DNA of 64,000 nt from an uncultured Lachnospiraceae bacterium (GTDB lineage Bacteria > Bacillota > Clostridia > Lachnospirales > Lachnospiraceae): contig CAJTLU010000005.1 in the NCBI GenBank assembly GCA_910577175.1, positions 62,001 through 126,000 on the forward strand, written 5' to 3'. Position 1 is the first letter of the stretch, and each line of letters begins with the position of its first letter. The position numbers and the translations under genes were made by a program. The notes beneath the pieces are model-generated. The model saw only the letters and a list, made by a program, of their open reading frames with translations, ran no database searches and was not told where the DNA came from. Positions 32,099-39,761 of the stretch are shown here, one piece after another.

Positions 32099-32371
32099 CT
32101 AACGCTCGCACGGCTGGTTTGCCACGCCGCAGGAAGTCTTGCATGCAGACTGGCAGGACGTCTGGCACTCGCCGCATCCGCCGTCGGCAAGGCTTGCCGT
32201 AAGGCTGCGGGTATTCAGTGTTTTAATATGGGTATTCTCACACGGCTGGTTTGCCACGCCGCAGGAGGTCTTGCACGCAGACTGGCAGGACGTCTGGCAC
32301 TCGCCGCATCCGCCGTCCGTCAGACTTACTGTTAAATCTCTCGTATTCAGTGTATTGATTCTGTTCATCAT
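32099..32371 (-). CDS. scfA: SCIFF precursor peptide, tandem duplicated (two 44-residue modules, 12 Cys)
   Basis: 90 residues, about twice the usual 45-46 of a SCIFF precursor. Each half carries a leader-like INTLNTRDL or IKTLNTRSL segment followed by DGGCGECQTSCQSACKTSCG and VANQPCE, six Cys each. The repeat period is exactly 132 bases (44 codons), and the Cys-rich parts are almost identical in DNA. The start is ATGATG at 32371 or 32368 with AGGAG upstream. The product is cross-linked by the downstream maturase. A consensus promoter lies upstream at 32413-32442. The family is certain; the duplication is the unusual point. Confidence 0.95.
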   Translation of the reverse strand: MMNRINTLNTRDLTVSLTDGGCGECQTSCQSACKTSCGVANQPCENTHIKTLNTRSLTASLADGGCGECQTSCQSACKTSCGVANQPCER

Positions 32372-32412
32372 CCATTACTCCTTTTATGTAATATTACTGC
32401 ACTAATACCCCT

Positions 32413-32442
32413 ATTATAGTTCAAAGACAAGGCGTTTGTCAA
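32413..32442 (-). promoter_or_regulatory. consensus promoter of the SCIFF operon
   Basis: -35 TTGACA (32437-32442) and -10 TATAAT (32413-32418) on the minus strand, spacer 18. Both hexamers are perfect, so strong housekeeping transcription is expected. A solo MITE terminus (CTTCCGCATTT) sits just upstream at about 32460. Confidence 0.8.
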
Positions 32443-32469
32443 CGGGTTTGATTCTTTGGCTTCCGCATT

Positions 32470-33231
32470 TTATATGCTGTAGTCAAAACGGCTTCCTGAT
32501 GCCTGTTCTTCCTTTGCCGATTCCTTTTCATTTACACTATTTGCCGCAGCCTTCGCTTTTTCCAGCAATTCCTCCTTAGAGGAAGCCACAATAAACAGCT
32601 TATTCCCTGGGGATTTTACCTGCTTCTCCTGCTTTTTTTCTGCTTCCCTTCTCTCTGCCTTTTTCTCATCCACCTTTTTCTGTTCCTCTGACTTTCCCTG
32701 TTTTTCTTTTAACCTGTCAGCACTTTTTTCACTCTGTTCTGCCAGACCGTCAAACATGCTGTCTTTTTTCTTCACGACCGAGTACGAACCCATTTCCCCG
32801 TTCTCATTAATAAAATACCCGCAGGAAACAAGCTCCAGTCCGTCCCTTTGAAATGCGCTCTCCAGCCATTTTTGCGCTGATTCGACCCCGCTTAACATTT
32901 CATCCAGCTCTTTTGCCGTTTTTTCACTGTTCTCTGCTTTTGCCAGATATGCTGGGCTGATTATAACCCCTTTGAAGCCTCTGCCCTGGGATGAAATCTG
33001 ATTCTGGGAAAAGGAGCCTTCTGTAATATCAAAATCAGAATACTTCTTCTGCAGCTGATTTAACAGACTGCCTTTCTTCGCAGTTGCTGTTTTCCTCGCT
33101 GCCGTTTGTGCTTCCACACCGGTTTTACCAGTCTTACGACTCTCCGTTGTCTGTTTCTGGTTATTCACTTTTGCAGCATACGCGGAATTGCCGGCATAGC
33201 TGCTATACGCATTGCTAATTTCCATTCCCAT
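32470..33231 (-). CDS. DUF6033-like protein of unknown function
   Basis: 253 residues from the ATG at 33231 (GAGGAGG upstream). It starts MGMEISNAYSSYAGNSAYAA, a Ser/Ala/Asn-rich head. It continues with a Lys/Thr-rich linker, a small domain (SLLNQLQKKYSDFDITEGSF...KGVIISPAYLAKAENSEKTAKELDEMLSGV...LVSCGYFINENGEMGSYSVVKK), and a charged coiled-coil tail. The layout matches proteins annotated DUF6033 in Lachnospiraceae; that name is from memory. There is no signal peptide. It starts 41 bp after the M56 gene and may share its transcript. Confidence 0.6.
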   Translation of the reverse strand: MGMEISNAYSSYAGNSAYAAKVNNQKQTTESRKTGKTGVEAQTAARKTATAKKGSLLNQLQKKYSDFDITEGSFSQNQISSQGRGFKGVIISPAYLAKAENSEKTAKELDEMLSGVESAQKWLESAFQRDGLELVSCGYFINENGEMGSYSVVKKKDSMFDGLAEQSEKSADRLKEKQGKSEEQKKVDEKKAERREAEKKQEKQVKSPGNKLFIVASSKEELLEKAKAAANSVNEKESAKEEQASGSRFDYSI

Positions 33232-33272
33232 GATCTTATCCTCCTCGATAAAATTATTCCTCCGTCCCTGCC

Positions 33273-34526
33273 TTAAATCCATTTAAAAATATAGTCAAAC
33301 ATATCTCTCTGCTTTTTATATTCTATTTTCAGGATATCCTCTTCTAAGGCTGCCTCGTCCAGATATCCGAAGTTCCCTCCCCCGCCTATTCCCGGCAATT
33401 TATAATAGCCACCGATATAAATACAGATATCGCAATCTGCTATAGAGCTGTTTTTTAACAGCTCCCGGAAGCCTTCCTCCTTGATATAGATATAGGTTTC
33501 ATCATAGCAGACTGCCTTTCTTAACGCTTCACTGTCGCTTACAAGTTCTATCCCTGCCTTCATATCATAAACGACAATACTGGTAACCGGGTTATTTCTG
33601 CCATAGGAGCCCTCCCGTATCCATACAGCCGCCACAGCGACATACAGCGTGGCGGCAGCAACCGCCCCGGCAGCCGTCCTTCTTTTATATGGCCTATATT
33701 TTACAATCCCTGCCATCCTCTGGCGGACGCTCCGGTATTCCCCGTCTCCTGCAAAGGTCGCATACAGATTAAAGTCCTTCCCTTCTGCCTGCAAAACCCG
33801 CATACTCTTTAACAAAAGCTGCCCGTAGTCGTATGCGTTCCCCTTGCTTCGCCGGATTGTCACGCGGTCACAGATTTCCTCCATATCCTCCCGGAGATAC
33901 CTTGCACCTATGGTAAGCAGCGGATTTGGCCATAACAACACCCGCAATATATCCCACAAAAAATAGCACAGTAAATGACCGAGCTGGATATGCGTTTTTT
34001 CATGGAGCAGGATTGTCCGGATTTCCTTCTGGTCATATTCCTTCAATATAATTTCCGGCATAACTATCCTTGGCCGGAATATGCCTATGGTTGATGGTGT
34101 AACGGGAAGTTTCGTAACATAGACAAAAGTCCCCTCCACATTTCTTTTCTCCATGCCCCTCACCATTTTTGCCGCTTTTCTCCTTCTGCAAAACAGAAGG
34201 AGGGCATAAAAAGCTATACCGCAGAAATACAGTACGCAGAGCCATTTATAATTCATGCAGCTTTCAGTCAGCCACGAAAAGAGCGTTATGCCTGCTCTGC
34301 TTTCATAAAAAAATCTCAGCCTGCCAATGAACAGAACAGGAAGAAATAAGCTCCATACCGCTCCCTTTAGAAATACCCTGTTTTTCAGTACCGTTTTCCT
34401 CAGGGTAAAAACAACGGCAGACACCGCAAAGGAAATCAGCGCGCATCTTATAAGCTGCATTGCATAATAAACGATACATATCGTAAAGAACTGCATTCCG
34501 CTATTCCAAATCTCCTGTATTGTCAT
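33273..34526 (-). CDS. M56-family metallopeptidase, BlaR1-like signal transducer
   Basis: 417 residues. Four N-terminal helices lie before residue 125, the zinc motif HEKTH in IRTILLHEKTHIQLGH comes near 175, and the third ligand region is LREDMEEICDRVTI. Another helix follows near 290 (GAVAAATLYVAVAAVWI), then a short extracellular part of about 115 residues. BlaR1 proteins sense a signal outside and cleave the BlaI-type repressor inside. The outer part here is not a penicillin-binding domain, so the ligand is unlikely to be a beta-lactam. It follows the BlaI gene by 3 bp. Confidence 0.88.
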   Translation of the reverse strand: MTIQEIWNSGMQFFTICIVYYAMQLIRCALISFAVSAVVFTLRKTVLKNRVFLKGAVWSLFLPVLFIGRLRFFYESRAGITLFSWLTESCMNYKWLCVLYFCGIAFYALLLFCRRRKAAKMVRGMEKRNVEGTFVYVTKLPVTPSTIGIFRPRIVMPEIILKEYDQKEIRTILLHEKTHIQLGHLLCYFLWDILRVLLWPNPLLTIGARYLREDMEEICDRVTIRRSKGNAYDYGQLLLKSMRVLQAEGKDFNLYATFAGDGEYRSVRQRMAGIVKYRPYKRRTAAGAVAAATLYVAVAAVWIREGSYGRNNPVTSIVVYDMKAGIELVSDSEALRKAVCYDETYIYIKEEGFRELLKNSSIADCDICIYIGGYYKLPGIGGGGNFGYLDEAALEEDILKIEYKKQRDMFDYIFKWI

Positions 34527-34529
34527 ACC

Positions 34530-34925
34530 TTAACAATCCTTTTCCTTGCACTGCTCTAAGATTTCCTCTAATTCCCGGAACTGCTCCTTTGTCAGCTTTG
34601 CACTCTGCACCAGCGCCGCCATTGCATTTTTCCGGCTTCCCTCAAAATAGCTGTCGATAAACTTCCGGCTCTTTTCCTTCTGACACTCCTCCTTTGACTT
34701 TACAACCGAATAATGGTAAACCCTTGCATCATGCTCATCCACGGTATAGCTTAAAACGCCCTTCTGCCATAACCGGTTTAACAGGACACGCACCATTCTA
34801 GGCGACATATCTGATTTTTCCCGTATTTTCCCGATTACCTCCTTCGCAGTCAGAGAGGTACTGCCTGCCCAGAACACCTCCATAATCAGCCATTCGCTCT
34901 GGCTCGGGGTAGTCTCCTTTTCCAC
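34530..34925 (-). CDS. BlaI/MecI/CopY-family transcriptional repressor
   Basis: 131 residues. The winged helix reads EWLIMEVFWAGSTSLTAKEVIGKIREKSDMSPRMVRVLLNRLWQKGVLSYTVDEHDARVYHYSVV. The C-terminal dimerisation helices are FIDSYFEGSRKNAMAALVQSAKLTKEQFRELEEIL. It is expected to repress its own operon until cleaved by the M56 partner encoded 3 bp downstream. The upstream 250 bases should hold the operator; I see no unambiguous TACA/TGTA dyad. It is paired with an M56 protein without a penicillin-binding sensor. Confidence 0.92.
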   Translation of the reverse strand: MEKETTPSQSEWLIMEVFWAGSTSLTAKEVIGKIREKSDMSPRMVRVLLNRLWQKGVLSYTVDEHDARVYHYSVVKSKEECQKEKSRKFIDSYFEGSRKNAMAALVQSAKLTKEQFRELEEILEQCKEKDC

Positions 34926-35039
34926 GTTATCTGCCTCCTTTTCACAATGCTTTGGGAAATGTGGCTGTATTTCCTGTGGCAGCCGCTTTCCTCTATCCTA
35001 TATATCGGATGTAAATCTTATTTTGTTAATGTTTGTTCC

Positions 35040-35071
35040 CAAAAAGTCAAGCGGATATTCGCAATCCGCTT
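35040..35071 (-). terminator. terminator of the decarboxylase gene
   Basis: On the minus strand AAGCGGAT, a 7-base loop, ATCCGCTT, then GACTTTTTGGG. It lies about 105 bases after the stop at 35177. Confidence 0.65.
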
Positions 35072-35176
35072 CGCTTCTTGCTCATAACCTCATTGCCGCT
35101 TCCCTGATGCGGTTAAAACAAGAAAGGACCGTGCTTTATGCAGCAGTCCCTTTAAAATATGACCCTTTTCTTTCTG

Positions 35177-36655
35177 TTACCGTAAGCTGTGTACCAGCAG
35201 CCACCCCTCTTCTCCGCCGCTTGTCCGGTGCAGGTGTACACCGCCTTCCTCCTTGTGCAAAAGAAAACGTACCATTTCCTCTGAAATCTCCTCGCCCGGC
35301 ACCAAAAGCGGAATCCCCGGCGGATACGCCCAGACATACTCCGCTGCCGTTCTCCGGGCAGACATCGCAATCCGGCATTCCTCCGACGGCAGTTCTTCCG
35401 CCTCCGTTATGCTATGACGGCAGACCGGCAGTGCCGGGTAAGACACCTTCCGTTCCGGCGCCAGACGACAGCCGGCATCAAGCTCCAGAAGCGCCCTGAT
35501 GAAGCGCAAAAGTCCCTCTCTGGTATCTCCCATCCCGGTCATAGCAACCAGATACTGCTCCTGTGCCATTTCTGCTTCGATATGGTAGTCCTTTCGCAGC
35601 CGCTCCATCAGTACAGTCCCGGAAAATTCCGTCCCGGCAGTGCTCACCACGAGCTTGCTCCTGTCACGGAGAAACCGGGGCTTTCCTCCCCCCGATAAAG
35701 CGTTTTCTCCCTGTTTGCTTCCTGCCGTGCCTGTCCCACCTTCTTCCGCTCCGATGACCGCAAGGTGCCTTAGCGCGCCTGCCTGCACATATGCTTCCGA
35801 AAGCGCCGCCTGCCAGTCTGCAAACAGCGCTTCTCCCTTTTCCTCCAAAAGCCTGATACAGCCTTCGATGGAAGCCAGCAGAAGATACGACGGGCTGCTC
35901 GTCTGGAACAGGTTCACCGCCTCCCGGTAAGCCGCTCCTGAAACCAGCGTTCCGTTCCGGTGTGCGACTGCCGTCTGTGTCAGGGATGGCAGCGTCTTAT
36001 GCAGGCTTTGTACAACCAGGTCTGCCCCGCAGGACACAGCGCTTTCCGGAAACGCGCCAAACCCGAAATGTGCCCCGTGTGCAGCGTCTACCAGCACCGG
36101 GACTCCGCCGGCGTGCGCCGCTTCGCAAATGCCCGTCACATCGCTTACCACACCTTCATAGGTCGGGCTGGTCAGAATGACAAGCTGTGCCTCGGGATGG
36201 CGCTTTCGTGCCGCTTCCACTGCTGCAGGCGTTACCGGGCCGCAGGCGCCGGTTTCCGTATCCTGTTCCGGCAAAAGATACACTACCTTTGCCTCCCGCA
36301 GGCGGAGACCGTTATAGACTGACTTATGGCAGTTCCGCGCCGCAATTACAGTCCCGCCTCGCCGCACTGTGGCATAAATGCCCGCAAGAATCCCGCAGGT
36401 GCTTCCGTTGACCAGAAGGTAAGCCTCCTCACTGTGCCAGAGCGCCGCCGCACGCTCCTCTATGGCGCGCAGAATCCCCTCCGGCTCTGCCAGATTGTCA
36501 AAGCCCGCAACCTCCGTGATATCACAGTCCGCGCCAAGCGCCTCCAGATATCCCCCGGCTCCGGAGAGCAGAAGGTTCCTCTTGTGCCCCGGCATATGCA
36601 TCGGGAGCATGGTTTTGTCATACCTTTTCAGCTTTTCATACAATGCTTCTGCCAT
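35177..36655 (-). CDS. Orn/Lys/Arg decarboxylase family (aminotransferase class I/II-like fold)
   Basis: 492 residues from the ATG at 36655. The N-terminus has LPMHMPGHKRN, the family hallmark. FLVNGST-type residues appear as YLLVNGSTCGILAGIYA. The PLP lysine lies in LVVQSLHKTLPSLTQTA, with the preceding VLVDAAHGAHFGF. The C-terminal OKR domain holds PPGIPLLVPGEEISEEM. It matches the short, single-domain decarboxylases that act on lysine or arginine to make cadaverine or agmatine; exact specificity cannot be read. It is often found near sigma factors and tmk-holB in Firmicutes, but here it follows sigK by 87 bp. Confidence 0.88.
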   Translation of the reverse strand: MAEALYEKLKRYDKTMLPMHMPGHKRNLLLSGAGGYLEALGADCDITEVAGFDNLAEPEGILRAIEERAAALWHSEEAYLLVNGSTCGILAGIYATVRRGGTVIAARNCHKSVYNGLRLREAKVVYLLPEQDTETGACGPVTPAAVEAARKRHPEAQLVILTSPTYEGVVSDVTGICEAAHAGGVPVLVDAAHGAHFGFGAFPESAVSCGADLVVQSLHKTLPSLTQTAVAHRNGTLVSGAAYREAVNLFQTSSPSYLLLASIEGCIRLLEEKGEALFADWQAALSEAYVQAGALRHLAVIGAEEGGTGTAGSKQGENALSGGGKPRFLRDRSKLVVSTAGTEFSGTVLMERLRKDYHIEAEMAQEQYLVAMTGMGDTREGLLRFIRALLELDAGCRLAPERKVSYPALPVCRHSITEAEELPSEECRIAMSARRTAAEYVWAYPPGIPLLVPGEEISEEMVRFLLHKEEGGVHLHRTSGGEEGWLLVHSLR

Positions 36656-36742
36656 CAACCCGCGCCTTTCCTTTCTCTTTTGCTTCTTTTGGTATCTTCC
36701 TGTCCCGGCTTTTGCTCCTGCCTTACATCCTGTTGCACTTTT

Positions 36743-37375
36743 CTAGCGCTCCTGCTTTTCATATTCCTCTTTTAGCTTTTTCAACGCCTTTTTTTCTATT
36801 CTTGATACATAGCTTCTGCTGATGGAAAGACGACTTGCAATTTCCCGCTGCGTCATCTCCCTGCCGCCCAGAAGGCCATAGCGCAGCGCAATAATCTCCC
36901 GTTCCCGTTCCTCCAGGGTTTCCTCAATCAGCCGCGGCAGCACGGAAAGCTTTTCTTTTTTCTCTACCCTGTCCGTGTAGTCTTCCTCTTCGGCTTCGAT
37001 AATCTCCAACAGACTGATGGCATTTCCTTCTTTATCCGTTCCAATCGGGTCGTAGAGGTAAACTTCCTTTGCGGATTTCTTCCCTGCCCTGAAATACATC
37101 AGAAGTTCATTTTCAATACAACGTGCGGCATACGTTCCCAGACGGATGCCCTTAGTTTCATCAAAGGTGTCCACTGCCTTAATCAGACCTACTGTGCCGA
37201 TAGAAAGCAGGTCCTCATTGTCTTTTTCGGGCTGGGTATACTTTTTCACAATATGTGCCACCAGACGAAGATTGTGCTCAATCAGCAAATCCCTGGCTTC
37301 CTTTTTCCCCGCACGAAATTCGGCGAACAGCACCTCCTCCTCTTTTGCATCAAGCGGTTTGGGAAAGGATAACAC
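36743..37375 (-). CDS. sigK: RNA polymerase sporulation sigma factor, SigK type
   Basis: 210 residues, start GTG at 37375 with GGAGG 6 nt upstream. Region 2 is NLRLVAHIVKKY...DLLSIGTVGLIKAVDTFDETKGIRLGTYAARCIENELLM. Region 4 is REREIIALRYGLLGGREMTQREIASRLSISRSYVSRIEKKALKKLK. It aligns with Bacillus SigK from FPKPLDAKEEE onward, so the membrane-bound pro-sequence of about 20 residues is absent; an in-frame stop upstream excludes a longer form. No skin-type insertion interrupts it. It directs late mother-cell genes in sporulation, so the host is a spore former or recently was. Confidence 0.9.
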   Translation of the reverse strand: MLSFPKPLDAKEEEVLFAEFRAGKKEARDLLIEHNLRLVAHIVKKYTQPEKDNEDLLSIGTVGLIKAVDTFDETKGIRLGTYAARCIENELLMYFRAGKKSAKEVYLYDPIGTDKEGNAISLLEIIEAEEEDYTDRVEKKEKLSVLPRLIEETLEEREREIIALRYGLLGGREMTQREIASRLSISRSYVSRIEKKALKKLKEEYEKQER

Positions 37376-37451
37376 GCCATGCCTCCGTCCGTTCTTTCTA
37401 ACAGACTATGACGCGGAAACATGACCCGTGCCTGTCGCACCATAAACTAAT

Positions 37452-38696
37452 TTACGACCGGCTGCCCTCCTTACGCAAAATAGTAAGCGGCTCCGCCTTC
37501 TGGTCCAGTGTCACATACAGCATCTGCTGCGGATGCGGGCAGCTCTCCATGGCATTTCCATCCTCATCCGTGATGGCAAGCACTCTCGCAGAATGGTTTT
37601 CTCCTCCGGGCTCCATCAGCTCCACGGTATCGCCGACACAGAACTTATTCCTCTGTTCCATAAAGAGCCTTCCGTCCTCTGTAACCGTAAGCGGAAAGCC
37701 AAGATATGTGTATTCCTTTTGATATTCATTGCTTTCATAGGCCTGCGCGCCGCTTCCCGGCGCACCAAAGAAAAAGCCTGTCGTGTAGCTGCGGCTGGTA
37801 CACTTGGACACTTCTTCCCGGTAATACGGCAGACGCGCCCTGTATTTTTCCTCGCTTTCAAAATAGTCGTCGATTGCCTGCCGGTAGGTGCGCGCAGCAG
37901 CCGCAACATACAGTGCAGTCTTCATACGCCCTTCTATCTTAAAGCTGTCGATTCCCGCCGCAACCAGCTCCGGGATATGCTCTATCATGCACAAGTCCCT
38001 GGAGTTAAAAATGTAAGTTCCCCGTTCGTTTTCAAACACCGGAAGATATTCGCCCGGTCTGGTCTCCTCCATGACATAATATTTCCAACGGCATGGATGT
38101 GTGCATGCGCCGAGATTGGCATCCCGCCCCGTAAAATAATTGCTGAGCAGACACCGTCCCGAATAGGAAATACACATGGCGCCGTGCACAAATGTCTCAA
38201 TTTCTAAGTCCTCCGGAATATTCCGGCGCAGCTCCCCGATTTCCTCCAAAGAAAGCTCCCGCGCCGATACCACACGCTTTGCGCCCAGACGGTGCCAGAA
38301 ACGGAAGGTCATGTAATTGACATTATTCGCCTGTGTGCTGATATGAAGCTCCGTTTCCGGCAAAAACTCCTTTGCAAGCTCGAACACGCCCGGGTCTGAA
38401 ATAATAAGCGCATCCGGCCTGATTTCCCTAAGCTCACCAAAATATGCCCTGACGCCTGTAAGGTCACGGTTGTGTGCCGTAATATTGGCGGTCACATAGA
38501 CCCTGACGTCGTGCGCATGGGCATACGCAATCCCCTGTGCCATTTCTTCCATGGAAAAATTCCGTGCCTTTGCTCGCAGCCCGTACATCCCGCCGCCGAT
38601 ATAAACCGCATCGGCGCCGTAGTTCACCGCAATTTTTAATACCTCAAGACTTCCTGCCGGAAGCAGAAGCTCCGGCTTTTTTCTCGCATCCATCAT
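37452..38696 (-). CDS. peptidase U32 family protein, TrhP-like tRNA hydroxylation factor
   Basis: 414 residues. It begins KPELLLPAGSLEVLKIAVNYGADAVYIGGGMYGLRA, followed by VYVTANITAHN and the U32 signature ETFVHGAMCISYSGRCLLSNYFTGRDANLGACTHPCRWKYYV with Cys residues for an iron-sulfur cluster. Bacillus YrrN/YrrO (TrhP1/2) of this family hydroxylate U34 of tRNA using prephenate-derived chemistry. The start codon overlaps the stop of the TrmR-like methyltransferase gene (ATGA), which acts on the product. Function follows from both family and synteny. Here one gene replaces the Bacillus pair. Confidence 0.87.
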   Translation of the reverse strand: MMDARKKPELLLPAGSLEVLKIAVNYGADAVYIGGGMYGLRAKARNFSMEEMAQGIAYAHAHDVRVYVTANITAHNRDLTGVRAYFGELREIRPDALIISDPGVFELAKEFLPETELHISTQANNVNYMTFRFWHRLGAKRVVSARELSLEEIGELRRNIPEDLEIETFVHGAMCISYSGRCLLSNYFTGRDANLGACTHPCRWKYYVMEETRPGEYLPVFENERGTYIFNSRDLCMIEHIPELVAAGIDSFKIEGRMKTALYVAAAARTYRQAIDDYFESEEKYRARLPYYREEVSKCTSRSYTTGFFFGAPGSGAQAYESNEYQKEYTYLGFPLTVTEDGRLFMEQRNKFCVGDTVELMEPGGENHSARVLAITDEDGNAMESCPHPQQMLYVTLDQKAEPLTILRKEGSRS

Positions 38697-39355
38697 CGTT
38701 TCATGCCTTTCTTTACGCTTAATGTCATGCCGTCTCCGACCGGCAGCACCACGGTTTCCAGCTCTTCCATGTGCTTTAACGTATACACATACTCCCGCAT
38801 CCGCATATGTATCGTGCGTTCCCTGCGCGGTATAGTATACTTGGACTCTACAATCGTCCCCTCCTGCAGCACATTATCCGTAATCAGAAGCCCGCCCTCC
38901 GGCAAAAGCTCCAACAGATACGGCAGAAAGTTCATATACTGCCCCTTTGCCGCATCCATAAAAATAAACGGATAGGTTTCCCCTTTCGCGGAAAGCTCCT
39001 GCAATACTTCTTTCGCATCGCCGCAAAGCAGCGTCACCTGCCCCGCCCTCGGAATCCCGGCAAGGTTTTTCCTTGCTTCCCGGATACGCTGCTCTACCTT
39101 TTCAATCGTGGTAAGCGTCGCTCCCTCCGGCATATATTCACTCATAAAGGCGGCAGAAAAGCCGACCGCACAGCCGACCTCCAGAATCCTCTCCGGCTTT
39201 AACAAGCACAAAAGGAAACGCAGCAATGCCTGCGCTTCCTTTCTGATAATCGGCACCTCGTCCATAAGTGCCTGCTGCTCCAGCCGGTCCAGATACTCCG
39301 GCAAATCACATTCCAATGCCTTTAAATACTCTGACAGCCGTTCACTGATAATCAT
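38693..39355 (-). CDS. trmR: SAM-dependent O-methyltransferase, TrmR-like (tRNA 5-hydroxyuridine)
   Basis: 220 residues. The SAM site is ILEVGCAVGFSAAFMSEYMPEGATLTTIEKVEQ, and the metal-binding region reads YPFIFMDAAKGQYMNFLPYLLELLPEGGLLITDNVL. The family (COMT-like) includes Bacillus YrrM/TrmR, which methylates 5-hydroxyuridine 34 to 5-methoxyuridine. The ATGA overlap with the U32 gene downstream reproduces the Bacillus yrrM-yrrN/O order, supporting that role. It also overlaps the MltG-like gene upstream by 4 bases. Confidence 0.87.
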   Translation of the reverse strand: MIISERLSEYLKALECDLPEYLDRLEQQALMDEVPIIRKEAQALLRFLLCLLKPERILEVGCAVGFSAAFMSEYMPEGATLTTIEKVEQRIREARKNLAGIPRAGQVTLLCGDAKEVLQELSAKGETYPFIFMDAAKGQYMNFLPYLLELLPEGGLLITDNVLQEGTIVESKYTIPRRERTIHMRMREYVYTLKHMEELETVVLPVGDGMTLSVKKGMKR

Positions 39356-39759
39356 GTGCCTTCCTCCGGTATTGCGTTTGATAAATCGGTAATTACCGCC
39401 AGCACCTCATCATAGGTCATAGAGGTGTTCAGCCGGAACGTCCCGTACATAATCGTATAATCGAACAGCCGTGTTTTCAAATAAAAAGTATACTTGTTGA
39501 CGATTACCTTGTTCATATAAAGGTCTTCGGCAATTTCCATTGTCGATTCCCCTTCTGTAATGCGGATTTCCACATCGCGCCCCGGCGCAGCTTCACACAC
39601 ACGGTCCCCGAACACCTGATAGGAAAATTCATATACGTTTGTCGCAACAAAATAAAGTCCGAATGCAACAACGGCATAAAAAACCAAATTCAGCAAAATT
39701 CCGAGAAGATAGCCTATAATATCAAGTGCCGCTCTTGAATGCTGTGTCTGCTTTGCCAT
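39352..39759 (-). CDS. MltG-like N-terminal fragment (YrrL position), no catalytic domain
   Basis: 135 residues against about 350 for the endolytic transglycosylase MltG. One membrane helix (GILLNLVFYAVVAFGLYFVA) is followed by a LysM-like subdomain: VEIRITEGESTMEIAEDLYMNKVIVNKYTFYLKTRLFDYTIMYGTFRLNTSMTYDEVLAVI. It stops before the YceG catalytic core with its active-site Glu. The gene is intact, with clean 2-bp and 4-bp junctions to rnj and trmR, so it looks maintained rather than decayed. It may act as a regulator or scaffold at the membrane. Synteny with Bacillus yrrL supports the origin. Confidence 0.78.
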   Translation of the reverse strand: MAKQTQHSRAALDIIGYLLGILLNLVFYAVVAFGLYFVATNVYEFSYQVFGDRVCEAAPGRDVEIRITEGESTMEIAEDLYMNKVIVNKYTFYLKTRLFDYTIMYGTFRLNTSMTYDEVLAVITDLSNAIPEEGT

Positions 39760-39761
39760 GA

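Noticed and set aside
32030..32335. Plus-strand open frame with an internal repeat opposite the SCIFF gene
   Set aside because: It is the antisense image of the duplicated scfA. It has no ribosome site and no family match, while the minus strand is a clear SCIFF operon.
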